Origin: Brasenia schreberi
Lineage: Eukaryota > Streptophyta > Magnoliopsida > Nymphaeales > Cabombaceae
DNA: 64,000 bases
Reading direction: 5' to 3'
Assembly: GCA_036023115.1 (NCBI GenBank)
Contig: JAYKKT010000086.1
Span: 17,541,001 to 17,605,000, forward strand
Both the position numbers and the translations under genes were made by a program. Below, in pieces: positions 1 to 12,060 of the stretch. Below the pieces are notes generated by a model. The model had not been told where the DNA came from. It worked only from the letters and a program-made list of their open reading frames with translations, and ran no database searches. Each line of letters opens with the position of its first letter. Position 1 is the stretch's first letter.

Positions 1-1060
1 TATTCGGGTTACAATCAAATTAAGTTGGCTTTAAAAGACCAACCCAAAACCGTTTTTACTATATCTTGGGGCACATATTGCTACACTTTTATGCCTTTGG
101 TTTGAAAAATGTTGGTGCTACTTAACAAAGAGCTATGATGATTATTTTCTATGACCAAATCCATGAACTTTTGGAAGTGTATGTGGATGATTTATTGGTG
201 AAATCAAAAACCTGTTGCACTCACATACAATCTTTGCAAAACCTTTTTGAAAGACTTAGGCTTTACAAAGTTAAACTAAACCCTCAAAAATGTGTGTTTG
301 GAGTGGAGTCGAAAAAGCTTTTATGGTTTATGGTTAGCTAAAGGGGCATAGAGGTCGACCCCTCTAAGTATCAAGCCATCATAGACATGCCTCCACCCTC
401 CAATATAACCTAAGTTCAAAGCCTCCAAGGTTGACTCCAAGTCATTAGACGTTTCATTTCTAATTTAGCAACAAGATGTGAACCCTTCAACAAACTCTTG
501 AGAAAAGGTGTCAAATTTCTTTGGGACTTTGAGTGTCAAGAAGCTTTTGAAAGATTAAAAATGTATTTAGTAAATCTTTCAATTTTAAAACCTCCAAAGG
601 CGGGAAAACCTTTGCTTTTTTATCTTTCCATTCATGAAAAGATATTAGGTGCTTTACTAGCTCAATATTTAAGGAGTACTGCATTTCAAAAAATCTCTTG
701 GCATATGAAAAAAATTATCAAACAATGGAGAAAACATGGTTAGCCTTAGTATGGGCATGTCAAAAGTTTAGACATTATTTCTTAAACTATGGGATTTGGA
801 TAGTGTCTAAACTCGATCCTATTAAGCACCTTTTTTATATAGGTAGGCTAGGTAAATTGTAGCTTCTTTTGATGGAATGTAACATGAAGTTTCATCATCA
901 AAATCTCATTAAGGGCCAAGCCCTAGCCGATAATATGGCAAATCTATCCCTTGGAGATATATATCCTATAGTTGATGAAATACTCAATGTAGGTATATTG
1001 ACAAATGGTTGGAACTATCATGTGTTATCTAATTATTTCAATAAAAATTAAGTATGAAAA
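1..1060 (+). pseudogene. Ty3/gypsy Tat-like pol relic: reverse transcriptase and first RNase H
   Basis: The window opens inside a reverse transcriptase: the first codons read YSGYNQIKLALKDQPK, then WGTYCYT, and VYVDDLLVKS carries the catalytic Y-x-D-D box (about 178-210). The RT thumb follows (FERLRLYKVKLNPQKCVFG, 258-303), then the RNase H start (ILKPPKAGKPLLFYLSIHEK, about 583-640) and the connection to the next domain (MKFHHQNLIKGQALADNMA, about 884-940). In a working element this makes cDNA from element RNA in cytoplasmic particles. The frame changes several times and has stops (for example at 340, 742 and 860), so it is dead. The 5' part lies outside the window. Family assignment comes from the domain order and from the extra RNase H downstream. 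Confidence 0.9.
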
Positions 1061-1490
1061 ATATATTTTGATGGGGCAAGAAATAGGAAAGGGGTAGGAG
1101 TAGGCATCATCATCATATCTCTTGAAAAGGGAGAAATTACAATTTCATTTCACTTAATTTTCCTTGCTCGAATAATGTGGCTGAATATGAGGTACTCATA
1201 TAAGGCCTAAAAACTTTGCAAAAACTAGTGGCATCATGTGTTGAAGTCTTTGGAGATTTTATGCTTGTTATAAACCAAGTTTCGAAATTTTGGCAAGTCA
1301 AAAATGAAAAGTTGATTCTCTAGTCGAGTTGGCCACTAAATTGGTCAACTCATTTAAATCATGCACCCTTACACACATTGGTAGAGAGGACAACACTATG
1401 GCCAACGCTCTCTCCTCTCTAGGGTTATCCATAAGAATCGACCCCACCCTAGATGCTTGATCCATTGAGATCTTACGTCTACCCATTCCA
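1049..1490 (+). pseudogene. second (archaeal-type) RNase H relic of the Tat-like element
   Basis: After the first RNase H comes a second RNase H-like domain: IYFDGARNRKGVGVGIII (about 1058-1112) is the first acidic strand, followed by NNVAEYE-like residues in a shifted frame near 1170-1190 and the strand containing VFGDFMLVINQV in pieces near 1248-1280. Such an additional domain between RT-RNase H and integrase is a known hallmark of the plant Tat/Ogre group. Stops and frameshifts break it. The same block recurs at 10600-11070 in the neighbouring copy, which supports the reading. Confidence 0.75.
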
Positions 1491-1640
1491 TCAACCCAAG
1501 ATTTTGAGATTTGCCAAAATGACCAAAATCAAGAAGACTTGTTTTCAAAGACATTAAAAACTTTTAAAAAAATAGAGGATTTCTTGAATTTACCTTTTTT
1601 AAAGACAACTTCCATTCAAAAAATTTCAACATGATATGTA

Positions 1641-2783
1641 ATTTTGGGAGGAGTTCTATACAAGAAGATTTTCTCGGGTATCTTGTTGAGGTGTGTCAAC
1701 CACAATGATTCTAAAACCATTTTACATGAATTTCACGGTGGAGAGTGTGGAGGTCATATCAATTCAAATAAGATTGCCATGAAAATACTTAAAGCGGGTT
1801 ATTTTTGGTCTACCCTCAACCAAGATTGTCATGATCATGTAAAGAAGTGTCATCAATGTCAATTGCATGGAAATGCCATTCAGATTTCATCATCTTAACT
1901 GCATTCCATCATTAGTCCATGGTCTACCATGTGGGCATTTGACATCATCGAACCAATTTCACCAATAACATCCAATGGGCACAAGTTCATCCTAGGAGCC
2001 ACTAAATATTTTTCTAAATGGGTTGAAGTTACGTCCTTGGCAAATGTCCAAGGGCAGCATGGAGTGGCATTCATCAAGAAAAATATTTTGGAAAGATTTG
2101 GAGTTTCAAGGGACCTAGTATTGGATAATAGCACCCCGTTCAAAAATGAGATGGTGGAAAAGTTGTGTAAGACCTATGGTATCAAACAACACTTCTCATC
2201 ACCCTACTACCATCAAGGAAACGGCCAAGCTAAAGCCACAAACAAGACTCTCATAAGCATCATTCATAAAACATTAGAAAAAGGTAGGGCATGTCAAGAG
2301 AAGTTAGATGAGGCATTATGTGCTTATAGAACTTCATTCACACTCCAACAAATGCCACACCTTTGGAATTGGTCGATGGCACAAATATTGTACTTCTCAT
2401 TCACTCCAAGTTGCATTCATTTTATATATCAATTGCACTTGATTTACCCATAGAGTCCCTCCAACAAGCTAGACTTACCGAGCTTGGCTTGCTTAATGAA
2501 AAGAGGCTCCTTGCCATGGGTCATGTATTGCATAATGGCAAAATGATAGCCCAATATTATGAGAAATACATAAAGGCTCGCCACTTTAAGGTAAGAGACC
2601 TTGTGTTGAAAACCATATACTAGTGACGCCCACATCCTCTTCGAAAGTGGTGGGCAAAAGTGAAAAGCTCTCTATATTGTAAGAAGGGCAACAACAAACA
2701 ATACATATTGGCTAATTGATGCTGAGAAAAGAAACTTGATAGACCCTATAAATGCACAATATCTAAAGAAATATTATGTTTAG
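1641..2783 (+). pseudogene. integrase relic of the Tat-like element, pol C-terminus
   Basis: The zinc-binding HHCC domain is visible at about 1723-1866 (HEFHGGECGGH then KCHQCQ). The catalytic core begins near 1929 (MWAFDIIEPISP; first D present), with the second D in VLDNSTPF (about 2122). At the third position the usual GQAEATNK reads GQAKATNK (about 2225-2250), so the catalytic Glu is a Lys. The frame shifts near 2340 and continues as the C-terminal domain (LTELGLLNEKRLLAMGH), with a stop at about 2621. The tail INAQYLKKYYV ends with TAG at 2781-2783. Integrase normally inserts the cDNA into host DNA; this copy cannot. Confidence 0.9.
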
Positions 2784-3954
2784 TGTCTATCACAAATTTT
2801 TTTGAAATGAATTTTGAAAATGGATCTTCTTTAGTTTCATGAAGAAGGGATCAAGTTGAATATAGGCCTCTTAACTAGGGATTAATGCTCTATGAAAAGT
2901 GGAGTGTTTCAAAATCATTAAATGACATTTTAAGAGTTCTTATTTTACAAGATAGGGCCTAGTCCAAGATAGAAAAATATTTTCAAATATTATGTGCTAT
3001 TTTGAAATAGGGTGCGCTTGATTAGACCGAGTATCTAGAGGGATAAGTTGTTCCCCATCTCATTCTCTTCAAAGAAAATTGGCAAAGTCAAAATAGGAAA
3101 AAGAAAAGAAGAAAGCAAAAAGAAAAGAAAAAAATAAGAAAATAAACCTCCAATATGAAAGTCTTCCTATGAAAGAAAGAAAAAGGAAGAAAATAAAACT
3201 CCAATATAGAGGTCTTCCTAGTAAAGAAAGAAAGAAAATTTTCAAAGCTCAAAGAGTATTTTCTCAAAAATTTGCTCTTTCTTATACCACGGGACGCTTT
3301 AGAAGGAACTGTGGGAATTCTCCCCTTACCCCTAATGCTTATCCTAAAAAGAGAAAAAGTTATTATTATAATCCTAAAGTAGGAATAATACCTACCAATT
3401 TGGTTCTTATTTTGTTTGAGGATTAGGCTTTGTATTGTAAAAAATAGAGTTTTAAAATGTTTTTGAGTTTTTTCGAGAAAACCCTCTACAAAGTAATGGA
3501 GAATTAAGACCAAAGTGAAGGGAAATATATGGGATAGAAGTTCTTTTGATGGAAACAAAAGGAAGCATCATTTTTAAAATGATTTTCACAAAACCCAAGG
3601 CATTAAGCAAAGGAACGTGGAGGCCGTCCCACTCGGGGCAGCCAACCTTCATGGGATCTCGCCAAGCTTCCAAAATAGTCTTTAAAGGTCTCTAACACAC
3701 TGAATTCATCCATTGCATCTCACACACCTCATGCACATCTATAATGGCATTATTCATTTATGGTCATTGTATGGGTCAACCACCATTCATGTGGAGTTCC
3801 CTTTAGCTAAGAAATCCTCTCCCCATCAAAGTAGGATAATAAAAGAAAACAGACTCTGTCAAGAAAAGGGAAGAACTCATACTCTTAAGCAAATTCTCGA
3901 AGAAAATTTTGAGGGTGTTATTCTTTGTCATTAATCAAGTAAAATTGATTAATG
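2784..3954 (+). other. 3' untranslated region of the Tat-like element
   Basis: About 1.2 kb between the end of pol and the LTR, without a convincing gene. It is homologous over its length to 18515-19686 and 33627-34750, which hold the same position in two other copies. It contains an A/G-rich stretch (about 3090-3245) that yields long spurious frames, and the block with TACCACGGGACGCTTTAG (about 3285). Long 3' non-coding regions here are typical of Tat-type elements. Confidence 0.8.
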
Positions 3955-3967
3955 AAAAAGAGGGGCA
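3955..3967 (+). other. polypurine tract preceding the 3' LTR
   Basis: AAAAAGAGGGGCA lies directly before the LTR start. The same purine run precedes the LTRs at 19699 and 34763. It is the expected primer site for plus-strand DNA synthesis. Confidence 0.75.
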
Positions 3968-3969
3968 TC

Positions 3970-6467
3970 TCTGAATATCCAAAACTTTTGTAAATAAATT
4001 TTCCCTCAACAGTACAAAAAAATTATAGTTTCAAGTCTTTTCAAAAATTTTGTTATTTTCAAAATATTTTAAGGAGTTAAAAAGAAGCATTTGAAAATTT
4101 TGTGGTTTTTGAACATATTGTCAAAAAAAAGAAATATTTCGAAACCATCGAATAAAATGTTACCTGAAAGGAGATCAGATCAAGAGGAATGGGATCTCAA
4201 GAGGCCATCCCCGGATAAGAAAGCAAAAGAGATTTTCTCAAAAGAAACGGAAGAAGTTTACATCCAATATATGCAACACTCACGAAAGCAGTCGACAAGG
4301 ATCGAGTAAAATCAAATCAAGATGGGCTATACATGATCGAGCCCAGATAAAAAAAAAACAAGTCAAAGGAGCTGGCCAACACAATCAATTCAAGATGAAC
4401 CAAAGCGAGACAAGCATCAAGCAAGGCGAGCTTGATCGAGCTAAGGTGGGTGGATTGACATAGAACCCATCCACAAAGCAAGCTTTGATCAAGCCGAGGA
4501 AGGTAAAGCTGCGGCTCATGATCAACCTCGATCAAACAAAGGTCGAGATGCACTAAGGTTGAGTTGCACCAAAGTCGAGTTGCACCAAGGCCGACCACAC
4601 CAAGGATGACTACACCTAGGCGGGTTGCAAGAGGAGCCATGGTCAAGACCGATGTGAACCACCCATGTGACTAGAAAATGGAGTTGAATTAGACCCAATT
4701 TGGAGCAACAATGGGCCATCCCAAACTATGGAAGACTATAGAGAGATGCCAAGGAATATGCTTGGCCTAGAGACTTGTCAAAAACTCTATAAATACTAGC
4801 CTTGGGCTGGGTTTCAAGGGAGGAAAATTAGAGGAAAATCAGCAAGAAAGAGAGGAGAAAAGAGAGAGGAAGAAGAAGGCATGGAGAAAGAGCAGTCAAA
4901 GAAGAAATCCAGCCAAAAGAGGAGGCTCATCTAAGAAGAAGCCCGACCAGGTTTTTCCCTTTTCTCCATTTTTCCAATTCAATCCATTTGTAATATTTTG
5001 GAACTCGATACTTCAATCTCTTGTAAATTCTAAGGAAGTGTTGTAAATGTCTACAAAAGGCTATCGATAAGAAGACATATTACTTGTTTGATATTTAGTT
5101 CCTTCTACCTCAATATAAGTCGTATCTTATACTTCCTCATCTCTTATATGCTTAAATATATATTTACCCCTTCTCCCCTTTCTTGATTGATGTGATTACC
5201 TCCAAATTAAATCAAGAAGCTATAAGCCAGATATTAGAAGTCACGTTTTACATACAATGATATAAGTATGTAAATCACTCTTATGGTAGATTAAATATCC
5301 ATAAGATTGTTTAAGGGCGGGTATTGGGCTATGATGGCATATATTTTCCAAGAGATCTATCCTCCTCAAGAGAGATGCCTCAAGGATTTCTATGTACATG
5401 AGTTCCTCTGCAAACAAACATCAGTCTTCAATTAAATTTCTTCCGATGATCAATAAAATATTAAGAATCAAATCAGATGCATCATTAACATTTACAAAGA
5501 AAACTCTACAAATTTCAACATCCTGGTCAGATCCTCAATTTTTTTGCCCTCATATCTTAGTGAAATATTCTGGATTGGAACTTGGTCAAGAGGTTGTATA
5601 ATGACTTAGTTCAAAGGCCGAATAAAAAATCATCAAAAATCGAACTCAGCCCAAAACGGAATCTGTTTGTACAAAAATTCCTATGACGTAACTTTAGTAA
5701 AATGTTCGTAACTATGTCCGTAGACACCCAAAAATCATAAAAAATGGTTTAATTGGAAAGTTGATATCCATAGCTTTCCAACCTCAATTAATTGAGTTCA
5801 TAAAATTTTCAATCCTACATGTAGACCGGTGTTTTACTGAGCCTAGACACCCAGAAATCATAAAAATAATTCCATTGGAAAGTTGACATCTATAGCTTTT
5901 CAACTTGATTGAGTTCATAAAATTTTTAATCCTACATGTAGACATACTAGTGTTTTACTTGAGCCTATTTTTCAAAGTCACAGATACTGTTATGAATTTG
6001 AGAATCTTCTCGAATTTAATTCTTATTATATAAGGAACCAAAAACACAAATAAAAATTGTCAATAAATCTTTATACCTAGATCTTACGTAGGAAAAATTT
6101 TGGGAATTTTTGAATACTTGTAAAACAACAAAAAACAAAAAACTCTTTTATTAGAAAACAAAACAAAATCTGCTTTAATGAACACAAACCAGTTTTGGCA
6201 AGTGAATGGGATCTTGTTTTGGAAAAATCATTTTGAATGAAAATTGTTTTGAGAAAATCTCGGATCATAAATCCCTCTTCCTAAGCGTCTAGACTAACCC
6301 TTGAGTGTTGGTTTAAGAAGGCCTACAACGATAAGAATCTACTTATCCACAATCGCCTAAAAGTAAAAAAATACTTTACAAGTTTGAGTAAACTTGCTGG
6401 GATGCTCAAGCATAATTTTTGCAAACGAAGTTTTAATTAGATACACTACCAAAAATTTTTGTTTACA
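3970..6467 (+). repeat. LTR of the Tat-like element (3' LTR, about 2.5 kb)
   Basis: It begins with a mutated TGTAAATATCC (TCTGAATATCC at 3970) and ends TTTGTTTACA at 6467. The U3 is rich in CAAG/GATCGAG words. A promoter-like TATAAAT lies at 4788-4794, followed by a purine-rich AGAGAGG leader (about 4825-4875). The U5 half carries pieces shared by every other LTR in the window, such as the GGTTTAAGAAGGCCTACAA-type block near 6310-6330. The small frames inside (4091-4719, 5392-5601, 6077-6268) are LTR sequence, not genes. The 5' LTR partner and left target duplication are outside the window. Confidence 0.85.
4788..4794 (+). promoter_or_regulatory. TATA box of the LTR promoter
   Basis: TATAAAT in CTCTATAAATACTAGCC. 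The equivalent position in other LTRs of this window also has a TATA-like word (20559, minus strand near 52308-52319 and 28712-28722). Confidence 0.55.
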
Positions 6468-7470
6468 TATAAGCTAGTTAAGCAACTGTGTTAGTCCTTC
6501 AGTTTGTCAAACTATGGCTAAGTACTCCTTATCTTGACTTGGGAATGTTTTGGTTGCAGGTGGAGCATTTCTTTTGAGACAGACCCCTTTAAGACCTATC
6601 AATCCCTAGTAGAATTCAACATTGCTCCCAAGGTTGAGATCAACTTGTAGAGTAGTCTAAGTATAATTCCGCTTCATTACCTCACCATGCTTCTATTGGT
6701 AAAGAAATTTCAAGTCTTGAGATAGAGGAAACTCAAAAAGGTGTAATTGAGCTTAGTATCTAGTCGATCATATGGAAGCTCTTGCTCTATGGTACGAGGA
6801 GGTCATAAAGAGAAACCATGGGCAAAATTCCCAATATTAGGAGATGCTCGTCTACTTTTGGAGAGATCCATACCCTCAACAATTCAAGTACCATGGGATC
6901 AAAACTAGAAATGATTATGCAACTTCTTGAGGATCTCAATGTGATAACAATCAAACCCATCTTTAGTTGTGATTGCTCCTATGGAAGAAGATGTCATTTC
7001 CCCAAATGTTGTCGGGGCCATAACTTCTAAAAAGATTCAGGCTCTTCCTCCTTAAGGGTAGCAAATAATGTTGTATGACCCTTTGAAGGAAGTCAAAGAT
7101 GAGGGGAGTGCCGACATTTCAAGTTTCACTCCAACAAACCAACCTTGTGAGAGTTAGTCCAAATGAATAAGTTTTTGATCTACAACCAAAGAAAGTGGTT
7201 CTTGGAGATGAAGTTCCTTTTGTGGTAAACTTTTAATTTAAACAGACATAACTTAATTTCCACCTTGACATGCCTTTCTTATATGATCATGTATAGCATG
7301 CAGTTCACTCTACTTGTCACACATTACATGGTTCACCTGTAATATTAAAAAAAGTCAAGTAGGTAGTAATTTGTAGAACGCTTAGTGTACCGCACTAGCT
7401 AGAGCCTTAATGGTCATTCGTGGTGTACCAAAATCTCCATACCAATATAGAGCCCAATTAGGACTGAGCC
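6468..7470 (+). pseudogene. decayed gag-side sequence of a second Tat-like element
   Basis: This kilobase lies between the LTR end at 6467 and the first recognisable protease-side block. It has no long frame. Short coding-like pieces (for example 6818-7030 and GATGAAGTTCC... near 7205) suggest decayed gag, but I cannot align a nucleocapsid motif. The call rests mostly on position: the next 4.6 kb are protease, RT, RNase H and integrase in order. The element before it seems to have inserted here, but no target duplication is visible on this side. Confidence 0.45.
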
Positions 7471-8377
7471 ATAGAAAAAGTATTGAGGAGGTTACTATGT
7501 ACACAAGATCTACAAGTCCCTACACTTGAGGAACGAATCAAGCAAGGAAGTATTCATTTTACACAACCCTGAAAAGTGTGCATCATTCATCATTCATCCC
7601 ATGGTATTAATAAGGGTAAAGATGTTGTGTTACCTCCATATGATCTAGAAAAATATTTATCAAAACTTTCAATCAACATGTCTATTTTAGAGTTGATCAA
7701 AATGTCGCCTAAAAATAGACAAATATTGGATGGAATTCTATAGAAAATAAAGGTTAGCATATTCATAACTTCTAAATCATTATACTTTTTGGTCTCTCAC
7801 ATTCTCAATCAAACTCCAATCGCGTTTTTCGAAGATGAGTTGAGTAGGCCGATAACAACCCATAACCATGCCTTGCATATAGAAGTGGTTTTGAATCACC
7901 ATTATGTAGGGAAGTATTTGGTCGATGGTGGCGAAGGCCTAAACATCCTTCCCTTGCATATCGCCCTTCAAGTTGGAGTTCAATTAGAGAGGCTTGAACC
8001 AAGTGTCATTGTCATCACGGGGTATGATAACAATTCCTCCCATCCATTGGGTCAATTAAACTTCTCATGGAAATCGGCCCAATTCAACATGTAGGGTTGT
8101 TTCATGTCTTAGACATTGACTCTCGTTACAACTTAGGAAGGCCTTGTATACAATCTCTTAAGGTTGTCTCCTCAACTTTTTATCAATGTGTTAAGTTACC
8201 TTGGGAAGACAAGGTCATAGTAGTGTCCAGGTTGAGTGACTCAAACCTCAAAGGAGTCCAAAACTCAACATGCATCACAAGTAAACTATGTCAACACCCA
8301 AGTTGCAAGAAAGGGAAAGCAATCATAGGGTCATCCCTCACCTCAAGCATCCATGTCGTAGACTACACTAAAAACCT
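7471..8377 (+). pseudogene. Tat-like aspartic protease and preceding gag C-terminus, broken
   Basis: A block reading SIEEVT then a Y-D-L-E-like piece (7474-7660) matches the same region of the minus-strand copy (59220-59456). The protease follows at 7789-8210: LHIEVVLNHHYVGKYLVDGG has D-G-G in place of the usual D-T/S-G, as is common in Tat-type elements, then LNILPLHIALQVGVQL, and after a frameshift HVLDIDSRYNLGRPCIQS with the conserved L-G-R-P-x-I near 8130-8155. The enzyme would cut the element polyprotein. The frame breaks at about 8092. Confidence 0.85.
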
Positions 8378-8380
8378 AGG

Positions 8381-9070
8381 GTGAATAGCACATCTCATTC
8401 CATAGATGATAGCATATTTCAAAATCATCATCTCTATCCCAAGTTTTCTAAACTTGAAAAGCTTCTCCTAAACATGGGTTATACACCTTATGAAGGTCTA
8501 AGAGTTGAGGGCCAAGGGCGTTTGGAACACAGTGTCATCCCCAAACCAAGGTTGATATGGGTTAGGCTTTGACCCATTGAAACTTCCTGAACCCCCACCT
8601 AAAACCATTTGGGTTTGGGATAGCCTAGGACTCATTAAAATGTAAACCTATTATTTAGATCTCCTCTTTAAAACCTAACTCATAGTGTTTTCTTTATAGG
8701 CTTGATGGAAAATACCACTTTCTCTATCAAAAATTAAAAAAATCTTTCAAAACCAAAAACAATAGAAAATCTTGGAAAAAATGAAAACAATGCAAAATTT
8801 GAAAATCTAAAAAAGAAAGTGTTTTACATAGCTTCTCTGAAAGCTTGTCTTGAAAATACCAAAAATACTAGAAAACCAAAGAAAATGATAAAATTTTAAA
8901 AACCAAAAATTTCATCAAAAGCCGGGTTTTTTAAATCATGTGTTATCTCAAAATACGATTTTGCCAAAATCTTTGTACGTCCTCAACCCAAAATCATGTT
9001 CTTATAAAGGATCATCTTCTCTTTTATATAATTCTTTCCTACATGCAAAATCATTTAATATAGAACAAAA
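8381..9070 (+). pseudogene. protease-RT linker with a G-patch-like motif, then A-rich linker
   Basis: A 63-residue frame (8381-8572) contains LEKLLLNMGYTPYEGLR then EGQGRLE. This resembles the G-patch-like MGY...GLG...GQG segment found between protease and RT in some Tat-type polyproteins. From 8573 to 9070 the reading frame is lost in A-rich sequence (many AAAACC/AAAATC words). The same A-rich stretch appears at about 16290-16370, 23650-23740 and, inverted, 57880-58060. Confidence 0.6.
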
Positions 9071-9077
9071 CAAGTAG

Positions 9078-10020
9078 GAAGATCTCCTCATGAAAGAGGA
9101 TAATCAAACTGATAAACTCCCCGAGTTCCATAAAGTTCTTGATTTGGAAAAGCCTTCAAGTTATGTGAGAGGGGACTTTTTAGAAATCAACCTAGGAACC
9201 GAGTCTAATCCTAAGTGTATCAAAATAAAAACTTGCCTACATAAACTAGAAAGAGCATACTTCATAGAGTTCCTTAAATCATAATCAATGTGTTTGCATG
9301 GACCTATGATGATATGCCCGAATTACACCCTAAAGTCATGGAACATTGCCTACCTTTAGAGCCCCATGTTAAGCCTATCAAGCATAAACTTAGAAAAATC
9401 CATCCCGATATCCACTTCTAAGTTAAAGAGGGTTTAGAGGATCTTTTAATAGTTGGTTTTATAAAACCCATTGTTTACTCCGATTGGCTTTCAAATATAG
9501 TTGTTGTGGGAAAGTCAAATGGAAAAATCAAGATTTGCATTGATTTCAGAAACTTGAACAAAGCCAATCAAATCAAAATGGCTTCAAAAGATCAACACAA
9601 AACACTATTACCACACTTTGGGGCATATATTGTTACACTGTCATGCCTTTTGGTTTGAAAAATGTCAATGCCACTTACCAAAGAGCCAAGATGACTATTT
9701 TTCATGACCAAATCCATAAGATTTTGGAAGTATATGTGGATGATCTTTTGGTGAAATAAAAAACTTGTCCTGCTCATATAGATTCTTTGCAAAAAGTTTT
9801 TAAAAGACTTAGGCTTTACCATGTGAAACTAAACCCTCAAAAGTGTGCTTTTGGAGTGAGATCAGAAATATTTTTAGGGTTTTTTGTTAGCCAAAGGAGC
9901 ATAGAGGTTGACCCCTCTAAGTGTCGAGCCATCATAGACATGCCTCTACCTTCCAACTTAACTTAAACTAGGAGGCTCAAAGGTCGCCTCCAAGCCATTA
10001 AACTATTCATCAACAAACTT
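9078..10020 (+). pseudogene. Tat-like reverse transcriptase relic with an internal deletion
   Basis: The N-terminal block (9090-9284) reads LDLEKPSSYVRGDFLEINLG, a conserved lead-in to RT. After a shift come pieces equal to VFAWTYDDMPELHPKV (about 9290-9340), then GFIKPIVYSDWLSNIVVV and IKICIDFRNLNKA (9450-9560). Directly after NKA the text jumps to NQIKMASKDQ, so about 100 bp that normally encode the PKDDFPLP...SGYNQI segment are missing. The YVDD box is at about 9730-9745 (VYVDDLLVK then stop). Several stops follow. Nothing here could encode a working polymerase. Confidence 0.88.
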
Positions 10021-11070
10021 TTGAGAAAAGGTGTCAAATTCCTGTAGAATTCTGAGTGTTAAGAAGTTTTTGACATATTGAATACCTATTTAGTAAATCC
10101 TCCAATTTTGAAACCTCCAAAATCAGAAAAAACTTTGCTTTTATATCTTTCCATACATGAAAAAGTAGTGGGCTTTATGAGAGCAATATGAGGATGATAG
10201 CATTAAGGAGTACACCATTTACTATATTTCAAAACTCTCTTTGGATATAAGAGAAATTATCAAGCTATGGGTAAGATATCTTAGCCTTAGCATGGGCATG
10301 TAAAACATTTAGACATTATTTCTTGAATCATGAGATTGGAATAGTTTCTAAACTCGACTCCATCAAACATCTTTTCAAAAAACCTATCATAACGAGTAGG
10401 CTAGGTAAATAGCAACTTATTTTAATGGAGTACGATTTGAAGTTTCATCATCAAACTTTCATCAACAACCAAACCCTGGCTGATCACGTGACCTACCTAT
10501 CCATTGAAACATATCTCATACTTGACGAAATACCTAATGAGAGTATATTGATAAATAATTGGAACTACCATGTATTTTCCAATTGTTACGATGAGAATCA
10601 AGTATGAAAAATGTATTTTGATGGGGCAAGAAATATGCAAGGGGCAAGGGTTGGCATTATCATTATATCTCCTAAAAAGAGAGAAATTTCAATATCTTTT
10701 CGCTTAGAGTTTTCTTATTTGAATAATGTAGCAGAGTGTGGGGACTCATATAGGGCCTAAAAGCTTTGCAAAAATGAGGGACATCATGTATTGAAGTGTT
10801 TGGAGATTTTATGCTTATTGTAAACCAAGTATCAAAAATTTGGCAAGTCAAACATGAAAGGTTGATTTCATACGACAAGTTAGCTACCAAGTTGGTCGAC
10901 TCATTCAAATCATGTACACTCACACACATTGGTAGAGAGGACAACACTATAGTGGATTGTCTCTCTTCTTTGGGGTCCTCGTTGAGGATTGACCCAAATC
11001 TCAACACCCGATCTATAGAGGTTTTGTGTCTACTTGTTCCAATAACCCAAAATTTTAAGATTTGCTAAAG
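10021..11070 (+). pseudogene. two RNase H relics of the second Tat-like element
   Basis: RNase H 1 runs from about 10085 (ILKPPKSEKTLLLYLSIHEK) to about 10530, with the tether DLKFHHQTFINNQTLADH at 10428-10485. RNase H 2 starts at about 10607 with MYFDGARNMQGARVGIIII, and FGDFMLIVNQVSKIWQVKHE lies at 10799-10860; the aspartate in GDF corresponds to the usual GDS. Its end reaches about 11067. Nonsense codons separate the pieces. The arrangement matches the copy at 1-1490. Confidence 0.8.
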
Positions 11071-12060
11071 TGATCAAAATCAAGAAGAAAACCCTTGGTT
11101 TCATAATATTAAAACCTTTTTAGAAAATAGGGGATATCTTGAGTTTTTCTCTTCTAAAGACAAAGCTTCTATTAGAAAAATATCACTACGATATATCATC
11201 ATGGGCAGAGTTTTGTATAAAAAGAGCTTTTGAGCTGTTTTGTTGAGATGTATTGAACACAATGAGGCTAAAATCATCATGCATGAGTTTCACGATAGAG
11301 AATGTGGAGTCCATGTCAATTCATGTATGATGACTTTGAAAATACTTTCGGCGTGTTATTTTTGGTCTACCCTTAAACAAGATTTTCATGATCATGTAGA
11401 AAAATGTGAGTAGTGTCAAGTGAATTGGCATGCCATACACATTTTATCATCTTCACTACATTTCATTACTAGTCCATGGATGTTCACCATGTGGGAATTT
11501 GACATCATAGGGACAACTTCCCCAATATCATCCAATGGACACAAGTTCATCCTAGGGGTTATTGAGTATTTTTCTAAATGGGTTGAAGCTACGTCCTTTG
11601 CAAATGTCCAAGGACAACATGTAATGGCATTCATTAAGAAAAATATCTTGGCTAGGTTTGGAGTCCCAAGGGTCCTAGTGTCAAATAATGGCACCTCATT
11701 CAAAAATGAGAAAAGTGGAAAGGTTGTGTAAGACTTATGGTATCACACAACACTTCTCATCACCATACTACCCTAATGGCAATGGCCAAGCCGAAGCCAC
11801 AAACAAAACCCTCATAAGCATTATTGAGAAAACCTTATAAAGGGCTAGGAAATGGCATGAGAAGTTGGATGAGGCACTATGGGCCTACAGAATATCCACA
11901 CACTCCAACAAATGCCACACCTTTTGAATTGGTCTATAGCACAATTACCATACTTTCGATTCTTACCAAGTTACATTCATTTCGCACATACAAGCACATG
12001 ATTTACTCGTAAAGACCCTACAACTAGGTGGACTAGCCAAGGTAGAGTTGCTTGATGATG
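11071..12060 (+). pseudogene. integrase relic of the second Tat-like element
   Basis: The zinc domain is at about 11275-11420 (HEFHDRECGVH; the second Cys pair is damaged, reading KCE then a stop). The core is at 11489-11731: MWEFDIIGTTSP with the first D; the second catalytic position reads VSNNGTSF, so D has become N; the third, GNGQAEATNK (about 11775-11805, shifted frame), keeps its E. A one-base shift near 11709 and stops near 11838 break the frame. The C-terminal domain stops short at about 12060, where the text jumps into LTR sequence. Confidence 0.88.

Noticed and set aside
3088..3558. 156-residue hydrophobic minus-strand frame
   Set aside because: It is the complement of the A/G-rich 3' untranslated region, which recurs at 18840 and 33920 without a conserved frame.
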